From Cladobotryum mycophilum (lineage: Eukaryota > Ascomycota > Sordariomycetes > Hypocreales > Hypocreaceae), in the NCBI GenBank assembly GCA_036429605.1, contig JAVFKD010000002.1:1302001-1366000 (forward strand): 64,000 nt of DNA, read 5' to 3'. The position numbers and the translations under genes were made by a program. Shown here in pieces: positions 22,648-34,816 of the stretch. Every line of letters starts with the position of its first letter. The stretch's first letter is position 1. Under the pieces are notes generated by a model, which had not been told where the DNA came from, did not search any database, and saw nothing but the letters and a program-made list of their open reading frames with translations.

Positions 22648-24700
22648 TTAAGAATCTATTACGGGACAAACAACATTCTTCTCGTCTTCTACACTTGTCG
22701 CCAATCGTAGCGAGAACTTGACATGCCGGACTGCGACCACGGGCACACTTTTCTCTGTCCCCTCCCATTCTATGTCTGGTTCGATGGCTTGAAAGGCCCT
22801 TCGCTGCAATTGAAGCACATTATAAAAGCTCCATTCTTCACTACGACGCCGTCCAGTAGGGCTCTTTGACTGCATCCGGCCCATCAACCGGCTACATCCG
22901 AAGTTTGCTAGAACAATCAGAGCGCCTGAGAGAAAGATGACGATCAAGCCGGAAACTGAAAATGATGTGTATCCGATTCGATTGACAATTTGACTAGAGC
23001 ACATCTATGCACTCGTTGGGTCCAGCTTGTCGAGCCCGTTGACTTGGCCTTGGTACGCCGGCAGGGTCGGGCCAATGACGACCTCAACACTTCACATTTG
23101 TATGTAGTTGAGCATGGCTCCAAAGAGCCGGTTCGTTTCCATGATCCACTAGTTATCCGGAACAGGAGCTGTATAATAATTGAATCCAGCGTAGCTCCCT
23201 GCAACCAACGATGATGTCCCCAGCAAGGTGGCCACTTTGTACAAAATGCTGTCGTCCATGTAACCGAAAGTTCTGTTGTAGACGGACAATTGGCTTTGCG
23301 AGAAGTCAAGCTTGGTGGCATAATTCATCGCGACCTCAACACCAGATAAGGGTGAACACCGATTGGTTCCGCCCGTGGTGTTACAAATCTGGTGTTGCTC
23401 TGTGCATCCAAGGACGCCGATTGGCATCTTTGCCATGTATGTCCCATCACCAGCAATCCCCATCATCGTTGCGGTCTGTAGCGTGAAACCACGGGTCGTA
23501 AACTGGCTCAGAGTAGTGAGCATTGTTGAAGAGGAATAGCAATGTCACGTCGGCGTCTGTTCTTGCAAGCTGGTCGATTGGCTTCCATGTCGATTCGCTG
23601 GAATTCAACTTTGAGACTGCTGACCTGCGCGCCTGTAAGCGAATGTCATGTTTGTTGAAGCTGAGAGATGAAGATCTCGAATCAAGTAGGTTCAACTCAG
23701 AGTTTGAGCGAGACCGGTCTGTTACTTACGCCAGCCTAATTTGCGGAACGTCCACCACATTCACAAGATCCTTAAACATGTCACGGTCAAAGATGACGGT
23801 TTGCTCGCGGCCCGAAGACAAATTTGGCCCATACGACAATGTGAGAAACTTTTTAACCGAATCCTTGGTCGGAGAGTACTCTGGGAGATTGGCTCCTACT
23901 GCGCCCGCATTCAGCCATGTAGAAACGTAATTGTTAGTCGTAATGGGTGCGCAGGACATGGTCCGTCGATACTGAGCCCGACGGTCAGGTCCAGCATTGA
24001 TTCCCAGGTGCAACAAGGAGTCCATCAGGCCTATATCAAATTGCACGGCGACATCTCCAGCACACATTCCAACGGCAAATGGACAACTCGAATCAATCAT
24101 CGTTGTCCAATTCATCGGTTTCCGTCCAAGAGGCATGCACGGCCACGTAGTAGGACCACCATGGCAGGGCATGAAATACCGGGATATTCGAGAAAGCTTG
24201 TAGTGTACGTGCGCAGCCTGCGCCGCAGCGAAATTCCCTTTCGGGCTGAATTGTCCACAAGCACTTGATGGTGACAATAGCACCTCGGATTCCATCGTCG
24301 TTGCTATCCGCGAAGAAAAGATACCAGCGGCCGAGAAGGCCAGTATCTGGAACAAACCCCAAAGCATGAAGCCAACCGTTCGGGCGCAGGGTCTGGGGAC
24401 CTTGGAGCGCCATGCCCAGCCCAACTCCAGGAACGAGGACATGGCCGTTGTGGCACTGCTGACATTTCGAAGGATCGCTTGGTGTTGGTGATGCAGGCCA
24501 TCTTCGCATCGGCCCCGGGACCGAGCTTGGAAGAGCAGGTAGGCCGTCAATCGCCAGAAGTGGCTACCAACGGTCCGGACAAACATGGCCAAGAAGGCGA
24601 TGAGATACTGGCCATCTCGTACCGAAAGCATGAGCGTCAATCCAAGAACTGGACCTTTGATGTGGTTTGTCCAAGCTCCCATGCGCACATCAGTTGCCAT
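22648..24700 (-). pseudogene. Multi-pass membrane protein pseudogene
   Basis: Exon 1 (23730-24700) begins MATDVRMGAWTNHIKGPVLG and continues with RDGQYLIAFLAMFV and HQHQAILRN, typical of a widespread uncharacterised fungal membrane-protein family. A 97-nt intron (23633-23729) follows. In exon 2 the frame breaks by one base near the CCCC run at 23458-23461, between EPVYDPWF and IGVLGCTEQHQ. Three in-frame stops then interrupt the remaining conserved sequence, at 23149-23151, 23092-23094 and 23005-23007, before the last transmembrane stretch and a C-terminal YNVLQLQRRAF motif. The first stop sits where Gln is common and could be a CAG-to-TAG change. Function of the parent family is unknown. Four lesions make an active gene very unlikely. 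Confidence 0.8.
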
Positions 24701-26640
24701 GATGGACGAATCGAGATGGGGTAGCCCGGAATGCGCATAACAGGTCTATACAAATGCATAGCTATCGACCAGCTGTTTGCGCAAGACGTTTCATCTTTTG
24801 CCATTGCAAAGAGTCAAAGCAGCCGATAAATACCCACGTGCTTGAAAGCCCTTATGATGGTCAGCCCGCCGATCATCCAGGGGCTGTAACATCATATTTT
24901 ATTGTTTTTTTCATGCTCGGTGAGAATATACAGTTACATGTACGATAGCAATATGAGGCACGGTAGCATCGAGTTGGGTCCAAAAGCTGGCTGAATCTTG
25001 GCTTGTCGAATCATTGGACGGTAGATGGAGTCTAGGGGACTAACCAGAGGCGCGCCATACTGAAGGATTCGTACAATACAACATAAGATGTTCGTTGTAG
25101 GGTTTTGAAACGGAAAGGATGCAAATCCATCCGCCACTCTACGCTTCGTGGGGGCGGGGACATATTCTCGGGCCGTTCCTCAGTATATATAGATGGAGAG
25201 CTTTCTCAAGTGCCTCAGAAAGATGGCCATGATCAACATTAAGCTACACACTCTTGTGTCTTGGTTCTGATGTCTTGATTTGCAGTTTAGATTACCCTGC
25301 ATTAAAATTAATAATGAAAAGCACAGAGGGACCTGTCTACGAGCACATAAACAGTAGCAGGCATTTTACACACCAGCCCCCTCGCCCAAGAGAGGAATAA
25401 TTCACCGGCTTCTAGAAGCGACATGTTGCTCCTCCAAATATGGCCATCAACAAGAAATAATACTATGCTATAATATGGACAAGAACCAGTCAATTTTTAC
25501 TACTAATGGTTGTATGTGTTTGGATGAGATTGGATGGAATATGCTCTCCAGTCCTTGCGTGTAAGCAGCAAGAACACCATCATTTCCCAACCTCCACTAC
25601 AAAACCGCAATGCTTCTCGTCCCTGGTATGGAATACCTCGGCGAATCGGCAAGCAACGGGTCTTTTCCCTCAGCATAGGAAAACTCACCTTCCTAGACCA
25701 TCACATCTCGTATTCGACCCTATCAGAGCCTCCCAAGTAATCCATCGCTCCAGGTTATCTGATCAATCCATCACAGCTAAAATGGAACCCATCATACGCG
25801 CACTCCGTACCTTACCCAGTCCCAATTCCAAGACACGCACAGACAAATTTCAGCATCAACAAGCAACCTGGCTTTGATCGAATTCTGACTTCCCAGCCCC
25901 AAAATTTCTCCACCAAAAGAGAGGCGTGGCGCACCCTCGGCCGCTTCTATACGTGGAACCTCCGCCCCCTCCCCCTCCGTCCCCGTTGGCACAGGGCACC
26001 CAGCACGCCCTTTAGTGGACATACCTCGCCAAATCTTAACATTGGATGGGCAGGCAATGTTTTACAGTGCTCTGTGTAGCAGTGAGAGCCAGCGGTGCTA
26101 CCGAAAAGCATGGCCACAGTCCCTAGACCACTCTAAGCAGCTCTGAGACTCTCTGGACACTCTGGGGGAGGGATGGTCTCAGTGCCGGACTTTGTTCAAA
26201 CAACGCCGGTCTGGAATACCGTAACTTGTCCAATCATTGCTACGGGTAAAGGTGGGGCGGCGATCATACCACTTTAGCAATGCTACCTTGACATTCTTTT
26301 TGTTTTCTTTTACATGAAACCTTTGCGAGCTCGAGTTTGGTGATGCTGGGACTTCGGTCACCACCGGACTGTGTGTCTTCGAACGGAGGCTCGGTAGAAT
26401 TATTTCACAAAATGGAAATGTCAGGACATGATTGTGATTAATGGAGTGAAAGAAATGTCTGTTGCTGTTGAGATATTTAGATGGTCGCGTGTCCCAGTAG
26501 TTTCCCCCTGAAAATTCAACAATCTCTAGTTCTATCCTTCAGGAACTCAGTCAACAACTATTAAATCTTTTTGCTTGAAAATTTGAATAAAAAATTATAT
26601 ATCTGCTCATCTCATCTTATAATAATTATTTTTGAAAAAA
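24701..26640. other. Intergenic, about 1.9 kb
   Basis: No gene supported. Short open frames between 25500 and 26020 lack any recognisable domain. The last 100 bp before the cutinase start are A/T-rich and probably hold its promoter and leader. Confidence 0.5.
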
Positions 26641-27665
26641 ATGCCTTCCACCAAGTCCATCGTCAGTCTCGCGGCCCTGGCTGTCGCCGTCCAGGCCAGC
26701 CCCTTGGCCGCCAGGGATACGTGCGATACCGCAAACGACTTTACGGCCGCAAAGTGTGCCAACGTCGGAGTCATCTTTGCTCGAGGAACCTTTGATCCCG
26801 GGTACGTAAAAACTCTCCAATTCTCATAACAACCGGAATCTTGTCACAGATCGAGGTGGCTAACAATAACGTTATTAGCAATATTGGCCCTTGGGTCGGT
26901 TGCCCCTTTGGCGATGCTCTGCACGGCGCCTTTGGAGAAAACGTTGCCTTCCAGGGCGTCGATCCATCGCGATACCCGGCCGATCTGAGCGGATACGTTG
27001 ATGATGGTGGCTCGGAAACTGGTGCTAGTGCTCTTGCTTCTCAGGTCAAGGCCTATGCTACCCGCTGCCCTAAGAGCAAGATTGTCATCTCTGGTTGGAG
27101 GTCAGTGATTATATATATACATACCCTTTTTTTGATTCTTGCAGTAGATGATAATGCTAACAACTCGATTAGCCAAGGTGCCCTTGTCGCCCACAAGAGC
27201 TTCAACTACATCACCGACAAGGCCACCCGCGACCGCATCATCGCCCTCGCCGTCTTCGGCGACCCCATCTCCGTCTGGTCCGACACTGTCAGCTTCCCCT
27301 CCATCCCCAGCAACACAAAGTTCCTCCCTTACTGCCAGACGACCACCCCGGACCCCCTCTGCGCCAACGTCTCGGAGGACTTCCCCAACACCGCCGGCGC
27401 CTTCATCGACAAGCTCAAGGCCATCTGGGCCGATGTCAACCAGGCCGAGCTCAACGACGGCCAGCGACAGGCCCTGAGCAGCCTCATGGTCCAGCTCCCC
27501 AGCCAGGCGAGCAAGAAGATTACCAAGCTCGGCAAGGACATTATTGGCGGCCATCTTCGCCGCTGGTTGCTCACCCCTGAGCACTTCTGGTACGGCGTTG
27601 GTGACCACCCCATGACCTCGCAGGCTGCTGCCGACATTTTCAAAGTCTACCAGTCCTCTCATTAA
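26641..27665 (+). CDS. Secreted cutinase-family serine esterase (CE5)
   Basis: Three exons (26641-26801, 26879-27100, 27173-27665) encode 291 residues. A signal peptide is clear: basic start, then SIVSLAALAVAVQA, with likely cleavage near QAS-PLA. The family signatures are CANVGVIFARGTFDPG, WVGCPFGDAL and the nucleophile elbow GWSQGA, which is completed only by splicing across intron 2. The catalytic His probably lies in HFWYG near the C-terminus. The protein is longer than classical cutinases (about 220 residues); the extra C-terminal part (SSLMVQLPSQ, RRWLLTPEHFW) is shared with a larger fungal cutinase-like subgroup. It should hydrolyse ester bonds of cutin or other lipid polyesters outside the cell. 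The start at 26641 was chosen because it gives the signal peptide. Confidence 0.92.
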
Positions 27666-28712
27666 GCTTGAGAAGCTCCCTGGTTCTCTTGGTAGCTTGT
27701 TAGTATTATCTAGCAGCTGCATATTATCGAAACGATCGTACATACCTTATATAGCAGATTGTATATGGAGAATGGAATGCGAAGAAGTTGTTATGATGTA
27801 ATACCTTTCTTGTATATAGCCCTGATTTATGAGCCTAAATTAAATTTTCATCTCGAGATACCGTCATGAGTAGTGTTATCTGCCAAAATCCCTCTCGATT
27901 TCATCTTCTCCTTGTCTATAAGTCTCGAGTTTGTAGAGGCAGTTTGAAGGTTGCACAGTGGTTCCTAAGAATTTTAATAGAAAAGGAGCTATTGCCAGAT
28001 CGATTAAATTCAGCATGATAGCCCAGGGGTATATCTAGTTGCAAAGCCTGTGGTCTAAACATACCCGGTGCCAGTTGGTTTTATGTATTGAACTCTCGTG
28101 TTTTGTATAAATAAATGCACAATAGTAAGGATCTATTGCATAAATAAGTCCATCTGACCGATACTCCCCGATAGGCTTACATCAGGTGGAGGCAAGCAAG
28201 CTGTTCCTGCGTGGCAGCGCAAATGTACTCCCCAGCATCCATCCAATCATAGAGTCAGAAATCACGGATACAAGCATCATCACCAAACTTAAAGCTGCTC
28301 AGAAGTCCCCAAGTGTTAGTTGGGTACCTCCCTTTACCACAGAATGGGGTGGGAAGACACTGTACTGCTGGAGCTGCGGGGCTTAGAGCTTCAAGTACAT
28401 TGACATACCAAAAACAGATCTCACCTCCCAAATAGGAAGTCCCGCATTGGGCGATGGCATCTTTTCTGCTAGAAGTTTCACGCCGAGAACAAGCCAAGGA
28501 CAGAACACGTTTTCTCTGGCATGACAAATTCGCATATTGTGTAATTATCGAGAATCCTTTTTTCATATATAAACCTCATTCTTCGTAGACGATTAGAGTA
28601 AGTACCACTCAGAACCAATCTCCATTCAGAAAGACACTGTTCTTGAATGAACATCCTACAACTTACGACCCCTCACTTATTCCATTTTCAAGCTTCATAT
28701 CTGATATACAAA
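27666..28712. other. Intergenic, about 1 kb
   Basis: Contains the cutinase 3' region and the promoter of the DUF1349-like gene. No further gene was recognised. Confidence 0.5.
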
Positions 28713-29396
28713 ATGGCGTCCACTTTCTCCATCGAAGCCCAGCCAGACACTGATATCTGGAAGAAGGCTCCAGCTCACGACGTCTTCAACGGTAAATGCT
28801 ACCCAATACCCAATTCTTCCTCCCCCATCATACCCCACCAATTTCCTTCCACGGCACCCCTCTCAAGATCAAGGTCAAATTGCTAATTCCTCACCCAAAG
28901 CTCCCTACAAACCCCTCTCCACCAACCCCCTACCCAAATTCCTCTCCGCCTCCATCACCTTCTCCGCCCTCTACACCACCCAATTCGACCAAGCCGGCAT
29001 CCTCCTCAAATTCACAAGGCCCTCATCCCCCTCCACCCCGCGCAAGTGGATCAAGGCCGGCATCGAGCTCTTCAACGGCGCCCCCGCCTCTCCACCGTCT
29101 GCTGCGATAACCTCGCCGACTGGAGCGTCGCGGGCGCGTCCCACGCCGAGGAGATCAAGTCTGGCGCCAGGCCCGTCACGATTCTGGTAGAGAAGAGCGA
29201 GAGCGGCTCGTGCTTGTGGGTGTATCAGGTTGATGGCGATGAGAAGGTCCCGCTGAGGGAGATTTGCTGGCCTTTTGCTGAGAACGGAGGTGAGGGGTGG
29301 GAGCTGGAGGTTAGTGCTGCGGTTGCGAGACCGAACAAGGAGGTAGATGGTGTGCTTCAGGCACAGTTCCACGACTTTGATATCAAGTGGGCTTAA
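28713..29396 (+). CDS. DUF1349/YesU-like protein, frame broken at a C-run
   Basis: Exon 1 (28713-28791) encodes MASTFSIEAQPDTDIWKKAP; a 109-nt intron (28792-28900) follows; exon 2 runs to the TAA at 29394. The protein resembles the small beta-sandwich family DUF1349, related to YesU and concanavalin-like lectin folds: LSASITFSALYTTQFDQAGILL, WIKAGIELFNGAP, then RLSTVCCDNLADWSVA. The last two blocks are in different frames. One base is missing, most simply in the CCCCC run at 29081-29085, where one more C would restore the frame. Beyond it the sequence is intact to the C-terminus (QFHDFDIKWA). This is either a recent frameshift or a sequencing error. No catalytic function is known. Confidence 0.75.
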
Positions 29397-30369
29397 ACTT
29401 ATACGACCAATTCACTTCATAGAAAACCATTTATTATAGAACAACCAATGTAGCAAAATAATCAGGAACATATTCACGCATATGCGGGGGGAAATGACAA
29501 GTGAGGTATTCAATTTTCTTATTCCTCAACCCTGACAAGTATCAAGTCAGGGAGGATCGCAAGCGACCCTAGATACATATTGATTTTGTTTTTGTTTTTT
29601 CCTCCATGGACCATACAGACTCTCGTTTCTCCAAGACAATAAAAGAAACACAATTGACTTGACAATCTTATCCGGAGTTGCGAATTGACAAAAAATAGGG
29701 GGCAACGCGAAACGCCATGCTCAGCACGACGTCCACCGCTGCCCCTTGCTGAATGGAGAGTGTCCTGCTTTCCACAAACAAGGCTTCCAACCAAACGCCA
29801 GTGCCTGAAATGCAAAAGGCCCAACAATAACTCATTCGAGAGTTCTGAATTGGGGATCCCGGAATGACAATCTTGACTTGTGGGACATCGTACAGTCCCA
29901 TAACTGCAGCTTCCCAATCCCCGTAATGGTGCTACAACAAACTTGACAAAGAAGCACACTGCTGCCCAAACAAACACCAAAAGGGAATCGTTCCAGCGCG
30001 ACAAGCATGAAGCAAGAGTAGAGACTTTGAGGCAAAGAAGTGCAAACAACAAACTCACAAAGAGCAGAGCGAAGGGCCAGGGCTCGTGTACAACGTGATT
30101 AGAGCCCTCCAGCTCTTGAACTCATCAGAAAATCAGTCGGCCAACGTCGCGAAAAGCAAGCAAATGCAATCCCCTATTGGAAGACAACAATCTGATGAGG
30201 GGAGCTTGAAAAAGGCAGTCAACGCCGTCCGAATTCCACGGTCACTGCACCCGAGCGTTTTTGGGGCTTTTTTTCGTTATTTTTACCCAACCTCGCCTTT
30301 TGCATTGTACTCAACTCATGTGCGCAGCCGGAGACCTAGATAACGGCACACATATCATCCAACATCCCT
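29397..30369. other. Intergenic, convergent gene ends
   Basis: Lies between the DUF1349-like gene and the BTB gene. A 180-codon open frame on the minus strand (29519-30058) has no domain, is Cys/Leu-rich and looks fortuitous. No feature claimed. Confidence 0.5.
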
Positions 30370-31209
30370 TCAGATGGTCTTTGGTGAGCGACCGTTGGTC
30401 ACGTCAATGACATCGTCCAGGTGGTTACACATGGCCACAAACAGATCGAAGAATAGTTTGCTGCCACCCGCCTCCATTTCAGCCTGCATGGTCCCGCTCC
30501 GCTTAAACGTCTTGCGGCAGCGAATAATCAAGGCGAGGTAATGAGCCCGCAAGCGGCTATCCGAATCAGGTGTGTTGGCGTAGGCGTACTGGGCAGACCG
30601 CAGAATGGTAGCGACATCAATGCCGGCCTGCAGCCCCTGCTTGCGCAGAGCCAGACGCTTGAGTTCCTCGAGGCCGTATCGTTCAGCGGCACAGTAGATG
30701 ACGGTGTCGCGGAGGATCACATCCCCCACGCTGGAGAGGAAGACGGCGGCATCGGAGCCGTTGTGGGCTTCAGGGTTCGGTGATGACTGAGGCGTCCTTA
30801 CCTTGTCCTCGAGCTCCCAAGAGTTGTGGCGCTTGTCGTGTAACAGGCGCGGATAGTAGTCACCCTTGTAGAGGTACTCGAGAATAGCAGAAAACACCTC
30901 GGGTTCTTCGTCAGGGAGAGAAATCCTCCTGCCCTGCATGTCGAGGAAGTTGCCTCGGCAAGCCGCCTCAAAGAAGGGCGACTGGCGTAGAATATCCTCG
31001 TGTGCTGCAAAGAGCCGCCCCTCTCGTCCAACCGTGAGTGTCACAATGGGCGAGGGGGCGGTGGACTGGCTCGCAGCCACATCCTTCTCGGTAAGAGATC
31101 TCTGCAGTTTCGACACTTTCGTTTGATCCCGGCTAGAGCCAGACTTCTTCAGTCTCGCAGACTTGTCCACGCGGTTCTGGTCCTGCGACCTGAATGAACG
31201 CTTGAACAT
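30370..31209 (-). CDS. BTB/POZ domain protein
   Basis: An intronless frame of 279 residues. A basic, Ser-rich N-terminus (about 50 residues) is followed by a BTB/POZ fold: VTLTVGREGRLFAAHEDILRQ, SPFFEAACRGNF, ISLPDEEPEVFSAILEYLYKGDY. The helical part continues with VYCAAERYG-like sequence (VIYCAAERYGLEELKRLAL). Many fungal BTB proteins act as dimerisation modules or Cullin-3 adaptors, but there is no second recognisable domain here. The segment between DKRHNSWELEDK and FLSSVGD looks like a low-complexity insertion. The 5' flank is G/A-rich. The specific role is unknown. Confidence 0.9.
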   Translation of the reverse strand: MFKRSFRSQDQNRVDKSARLKKSGSSRDQTKVSKLQRSLTEKDVAASQSTAPSPIVTLTVGREGRLFAAHEDILRQSPFFEAACRGNFLDMQGRRISLPDEEPEVFSAILEYLYKGDYYPRLLHDKRHNSWELEDKVRTPQSSPNPEAHNGSDAAVFLSSVGDVILRDTVIYCAAERYGLEELKRLALRKQGLQAGIDVATILRSAQYAYANTPDSDSRLRAHYLALIIRCRKTFKRSGTMQAEMEAGGSKLFFDLFVAMCNHLDDVIDVTNGRSPKTI

Positions 31210-32211
31210 GGCTGCGGGTAGGTAGTTGATAATTGTTTCGAGGGGAAAGGTAGGGTAGTTTCGCGATCGAATTCAACTAAAGAACGACTTTCGAACGGGG
31301 ATGAACCAGAACAAGAGGCGGCAAGGAATTGAGAGATTCGATTCCTCGCTTCTGGGTCCTCAAGTTCTGCGTGAACATTGGCTAGAGAGCGACGAAAAAA
31401 AGGAGCGAGGGTGGTGGGAGGGAAGGGAGGGAGGGAGTATAAAAGAGCGTATGACGCACAAAAGAATTGCCGGGGCCCGGGCAGAAGAATTACCTTCTTA
31501 CAAGAAGACGATAACCTTCGTGAAAGCTTTGCGACCCTACTCGATTGTGTGTGGGGGGGAGGGAAGGGAGAAAGAGGAACGAAATCGCGGGGAGGCAGTG
31601 ACATTTTGTAGTTGGTGCTCGAGGCGTGAAGATTGGCGTGCTTTGGGCGGTTTATCAGCCACAGCGGCTGTTAGTAGAGCAGATGTACCCGGTACAGTGG
31701 GTGTACGTAGGTTGCCTTGCCGATCTCCATCCATCTCTTCCAGCTTGTAGGACAGCTTGTAGGAGTGCTGTAACACCACCAGCACCAGGCAGCCCTCCTA
31801 CTCTCCGTCAACTTGCATATGTGAGGCTCACACTGGATTGGACGCCGACGCTCCAAATTATTTGCATCACCAACATATCCAATTGGCTTTCAGCATCGGT
31901 GCATACACACGCATTAAAACCTGCATGAGGCGCATCAATCACAAATTACAGCAGGGATGTCTTGGGCGCACCGCTGCAAAGGAACCTTGGGCTTTCAACA
32001 CTCTCCGATAAGCACATGGATGTGGCTGAACCAGCTTCCGGTCCGCCTCAATCTGTTGAATAACGATCTGAGGCTTCTCAGCCACTGATCTCAGACGTCT
32101 CTCACTCATGGATTTCTTTGCATCGTCAAGAATCCATTCCTTCTTGTATCACATGCTGTCCCCTCCCACCATCAACCAGCTCTCGCTACAGTGGCTTTCC
32201 AAAGCCATTCA
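31210..32211. other. Intergenic between BTB gene and tRNA-Asp
   Basis: Upstream region of the BTB gene; G/A-rich from about 31375 to 31600. No gene was recognised. Confidence 0.5.
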
Positions 32212-32283
32212 TCTTCCGTAGTATAGTGGTCAGTATACAAGCTTGTCACGCTTGGGACCCGGGTTCAATTCCCGGCGGGAGAG
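32212..32283 (+). tRNA. tRNA-Asp (anticodon GTC)
   Basis: A 72-nt cloverleaf with no intron. The acceptor TCTTCCG pairs with CGGGAGA (one G-T wobble). The D-arm is TAGTATAGTGGTCAGTA, the anticodon stem CAAGC/GCTTG encloses TTGTCAC with anticodon GTC, and the T-arm is CCGGG-TTCAATT-CCCGG. G is the discriminator base. The 5' half starts four bases before the common GTAGTATAGTGG box A. Transcription would be by RNA polymerase III. Confidence 0.95.
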
Positions 32284-32842
32284 CAGCAGCCACTTCATGG
32301 TTTCTTTTTTGTTGTCATCAACTGATGAGGAAAATCAACTTGATTCTCTGCTTCATTTTTTTAGTTTCATTACGCAACCTGCTACGCATCTAACTGAATA
32401 CGACTTCGAATGGTCTCTGCAATCTACGCTCATTCAATGAATCCAGTGTTTCCTTTTCCCCAGCCCCAAGTTAGACCATGTACCAGTGACATGGCGCATG
32501 GAGGGGTCAAAAGTCACCATTTCACGCTCCGTTGCCAAAGCAATTAAGACTTCACCACCAGTAACCGTTTCACAGAAGCCTCTAAAGCATACTAAGCGGA
32601 GGAACCCACGCCATTTCATGACGAGTCTTTAATAACAATAGTCGTTCTAATTGGATATTCTAGGATGTCAATTTAGGACATGGGTTCTAGGTAAAGTCTT
32701 GCATGTCGGGCCTTTGCTTGCGCCATCACTCCAGCATTCAAATGAGCAAGCACCTCGCCATTGCAGCAACCTCTTCCGACCATGACATCACTTCTCCCTT
32801 CGTTGTCGCATCCTGTGAAGCGTCGATGCAAAATCGTAACGA
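32284..32842. other. Intergenic after tRNA-Asp
   Basis: A T-rich stretch at 32300-32365 directly follows the tRNA and may include the Pol III terminator (TTTTTT at about 32306). Otherwise nothing was recognised. Confidence 0.5.
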
Positions 32843-34094
32843 TTATGATTCAAGCGGGGACTCCTGCACAATCAAGCGAGGCCGAGTCATTGTCTCTCGA
32901 ACACCGACAAAACCTTGCATGAATATCCACGCTACAGTCCATGTTAGCATTGGACATTAACAAACAACGACACTAATCTTACATATTGGGGCCAGGAGAA
33001 CGAATCCAATGGAGTAGAAGATCACGGCTTCTTGGGAGCCGACCTCTGCTTCGTCAAGCCAGAAGAAGGGATACCAGTCGGTAAGCGTCTTGCCAATGGC
33101 AGCCCAGCCAAGGTAGAGACCAGAGAAGAAAATGAGGCCAAAGAGGTGGTAGCCAATTGCCTACTAACACATCAGTACCGATCAGCCAACCCCCAACTCT
33201 GGTTTCCAACATACAAATGGGCGTTTGATACTGTTGAAAAGCAGTATCTCAATCACCATGAGAACCGAGTAGATGCCGTAAAGGTTGAAGATGACAAATG
33301 GTTTGAACCACCCTTCTCCAAACAGATCGCTGACTGCTTTCACATCAGTCTAAGTGGGCAGCAAGTTTACCAAATGCAAACACTTACAGGGAGTACCCGT
33401 GACAGGCAAGGAGGTCATTGGCCAAATCAGCGTCTCGATTAGAGAATCGCCTTCAGGGGCTGGTTCTTCCCCTCCGTCGCCATCACCACCTTCATGCTGT
33501 CTTGTGATGAACCAGTAGAGTGCCGTGTTCATGAATGAGAACACAACGGTTGTCGTGTAAAACATGGTAAATCGAAATTGTCTGCGTAGGCTTCCCATAT
33601 TCGAAGGCAGGGACATGATCTTGACAATCCACGATTCGATCCCACCCTCGATTTCTTCAAGGTTGGGGTAGTATAAGTGGGTAAATGTCCACGACTGATC
33701 AGAAACCACAATGTTAGCCGAGTCATAGGCTTGAAGTCACTCTCAGCCAACTTACAAATGTGACGAGGTGGTAGATGAGCACCAGAAAGGCACTAATCAA
33801 GGCAAAGTCGAAAAAGAATCCCCATTGGGAGTATTCAATCTCTTCCGTGAATTTGTAGTCTGCAATCATGACCGCGGTGGCGATGAGGTATACGAGTATG
33901 GTTCCCCGAAGGATGACCAAGACATTTTGGGGAATGAAGCTCCATGGCGAATGGCTGGCTCGTAGGAAGGCAGGCTGTCGATGTGATAGATGTTAGCACA
34001 GTAAAAGATTCAGGGTGTTCTTCTTGCGTACATGATCCTGCAACACGTTTGGACCGGGGAGGCCAGAGGCAGCAAGCAGAGGAGCAGATTCCAT
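32843..34094 (-). CDS. Multi-pass membrane protein, possibly FAR-17a/AIG1-like
   Basis: Six exons in transcription order: 34094-34032, 33974-33756, 33694-33388, 33336-33215, 33160-32983, 32931-32843. Introns are 51-61 nt and the frame is continuous for 325 residues. The N-terminus MESAPLLAASGLPGPNVLQ is soluble. About six hydrophobic segments follow, for example GTILVYLIATAVMIADY, FFFDFALISAFLVLIYHLVTF, FTMFYTTTVVFSFMNTALYW, FVIFNLYGIYSVLMVIEILLF and AIGYHLFGLIFFSGLYLGWA. A loop rich in Gly and acidic residues (HEGGDGDGGEEPAPEGD) separates helices. The layout recalls FAR-17a/AIG1-like proteins, but I cannot verify that, so treat it as an uncharacterised integral membrane protein. The last exon is accepted because splicing extends the frame smoothly to FMQGFVGVRETMTRP. 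Confidence 0.75.
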
Positions 34095-34483
34095 TCTGTC
34101 TTGTTCTGGCGTAGTATGTCGAAAGAACATTTGTCGGCGGCGCGCAGGAGAGACAATGAGGCGGGTCCGCAGAGAATAGTTACCAGAGCTCAGCAATAGC
34201 CCAGACAGGTGTGGATGTTGAACGACTAGAGATGATCAATATTGATGCTTAGGTGGAATTGGAAGAGGGAGATGTTGGCCTGGGGAGGAAACTTGTGGAG
34301 TAGTCCCTTTGATAGAAGTTAAGTGGGAAGGAGGGGCGGTTGTATCATTACAGTAGACGGAAGGAGCATCTTCTCAACATAATCATATTATCCATCTGGT
34401 AGAAGCGAAGGGAACAAGTGACATTATTGTAAACTTCAAATTGATTGCCTGAGGTTGTTGGTACAGAGTTGACGGTCCACGCA
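34095..34483. other. Intergenic spacer
   Basis: Promoter of the membrane-protein gene and 3' end of the CsbD-like gene. Nothing else was seen. Confidence 0.5.
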
Positions 34484-34816
34484 CTACTCCTTCTTGCTGG
34501 CTGCACCCTCTTTCTGCATTCCCTCGCATCCTGTAAGATTTCCTGCAACCTCTTCGGCCTTGCCATATCCCTGCGTTGGATCTCTCTTCTCGCCAGCCTT
34601 TTTCATTGCCGCTTGTGCAGCCGCCTTGTCTTGTTCTCCTGAAGCTGTCCAAGCTTGAGAGCCAGTTACTGCACCGATTGTGGACTGAGATGATATATTT
34701 TGTTAGGCGGAGTCTAAACTTGGACATTTTATACTGCAACATACCTCTGCGGCACCCTTGGCATATTGAACATGGCCGCCAATAAGACCTGGCTGCTGTC
34801 CGTTGTTGCTCTCCAT
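34484..34816 (-). CDS. CsbD/Hmp1-like small protein
   Basis: Two exons (34816-34745 and 34684-34484) separated by a 60-nt intron encode 90 residues. The sequence is hydrophilic and Ala/Gly/Lys/Glu-rich: LIGGHVQYAKGAAESTIGAV, TGSQAWTASGEQDKAAAQAA, then GYGKAEEVAGNLTGCEGMQK. This pattern matches fungal proteins annotated as mismatched base-pair and cruciform DNA recognition protein (Hmp1), which fall in the CsbD-like stress protein group. It is probably abundant and stress-linked; the DNA-binding role is known only for the family. The start at 34816 gives the expected N-terminus. Confidence 0.85.

Noticed and set aside
25506..26022. Overlapping open frames on both strands
   Set aside because: No recognisable motifs and no consistent coding composition.
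29519..30058. Minus-strand open frame of 179 codons
   Set aside because: No domain, unusual Cys/Leu-rich composition, no splice partner; looks fortuitous.
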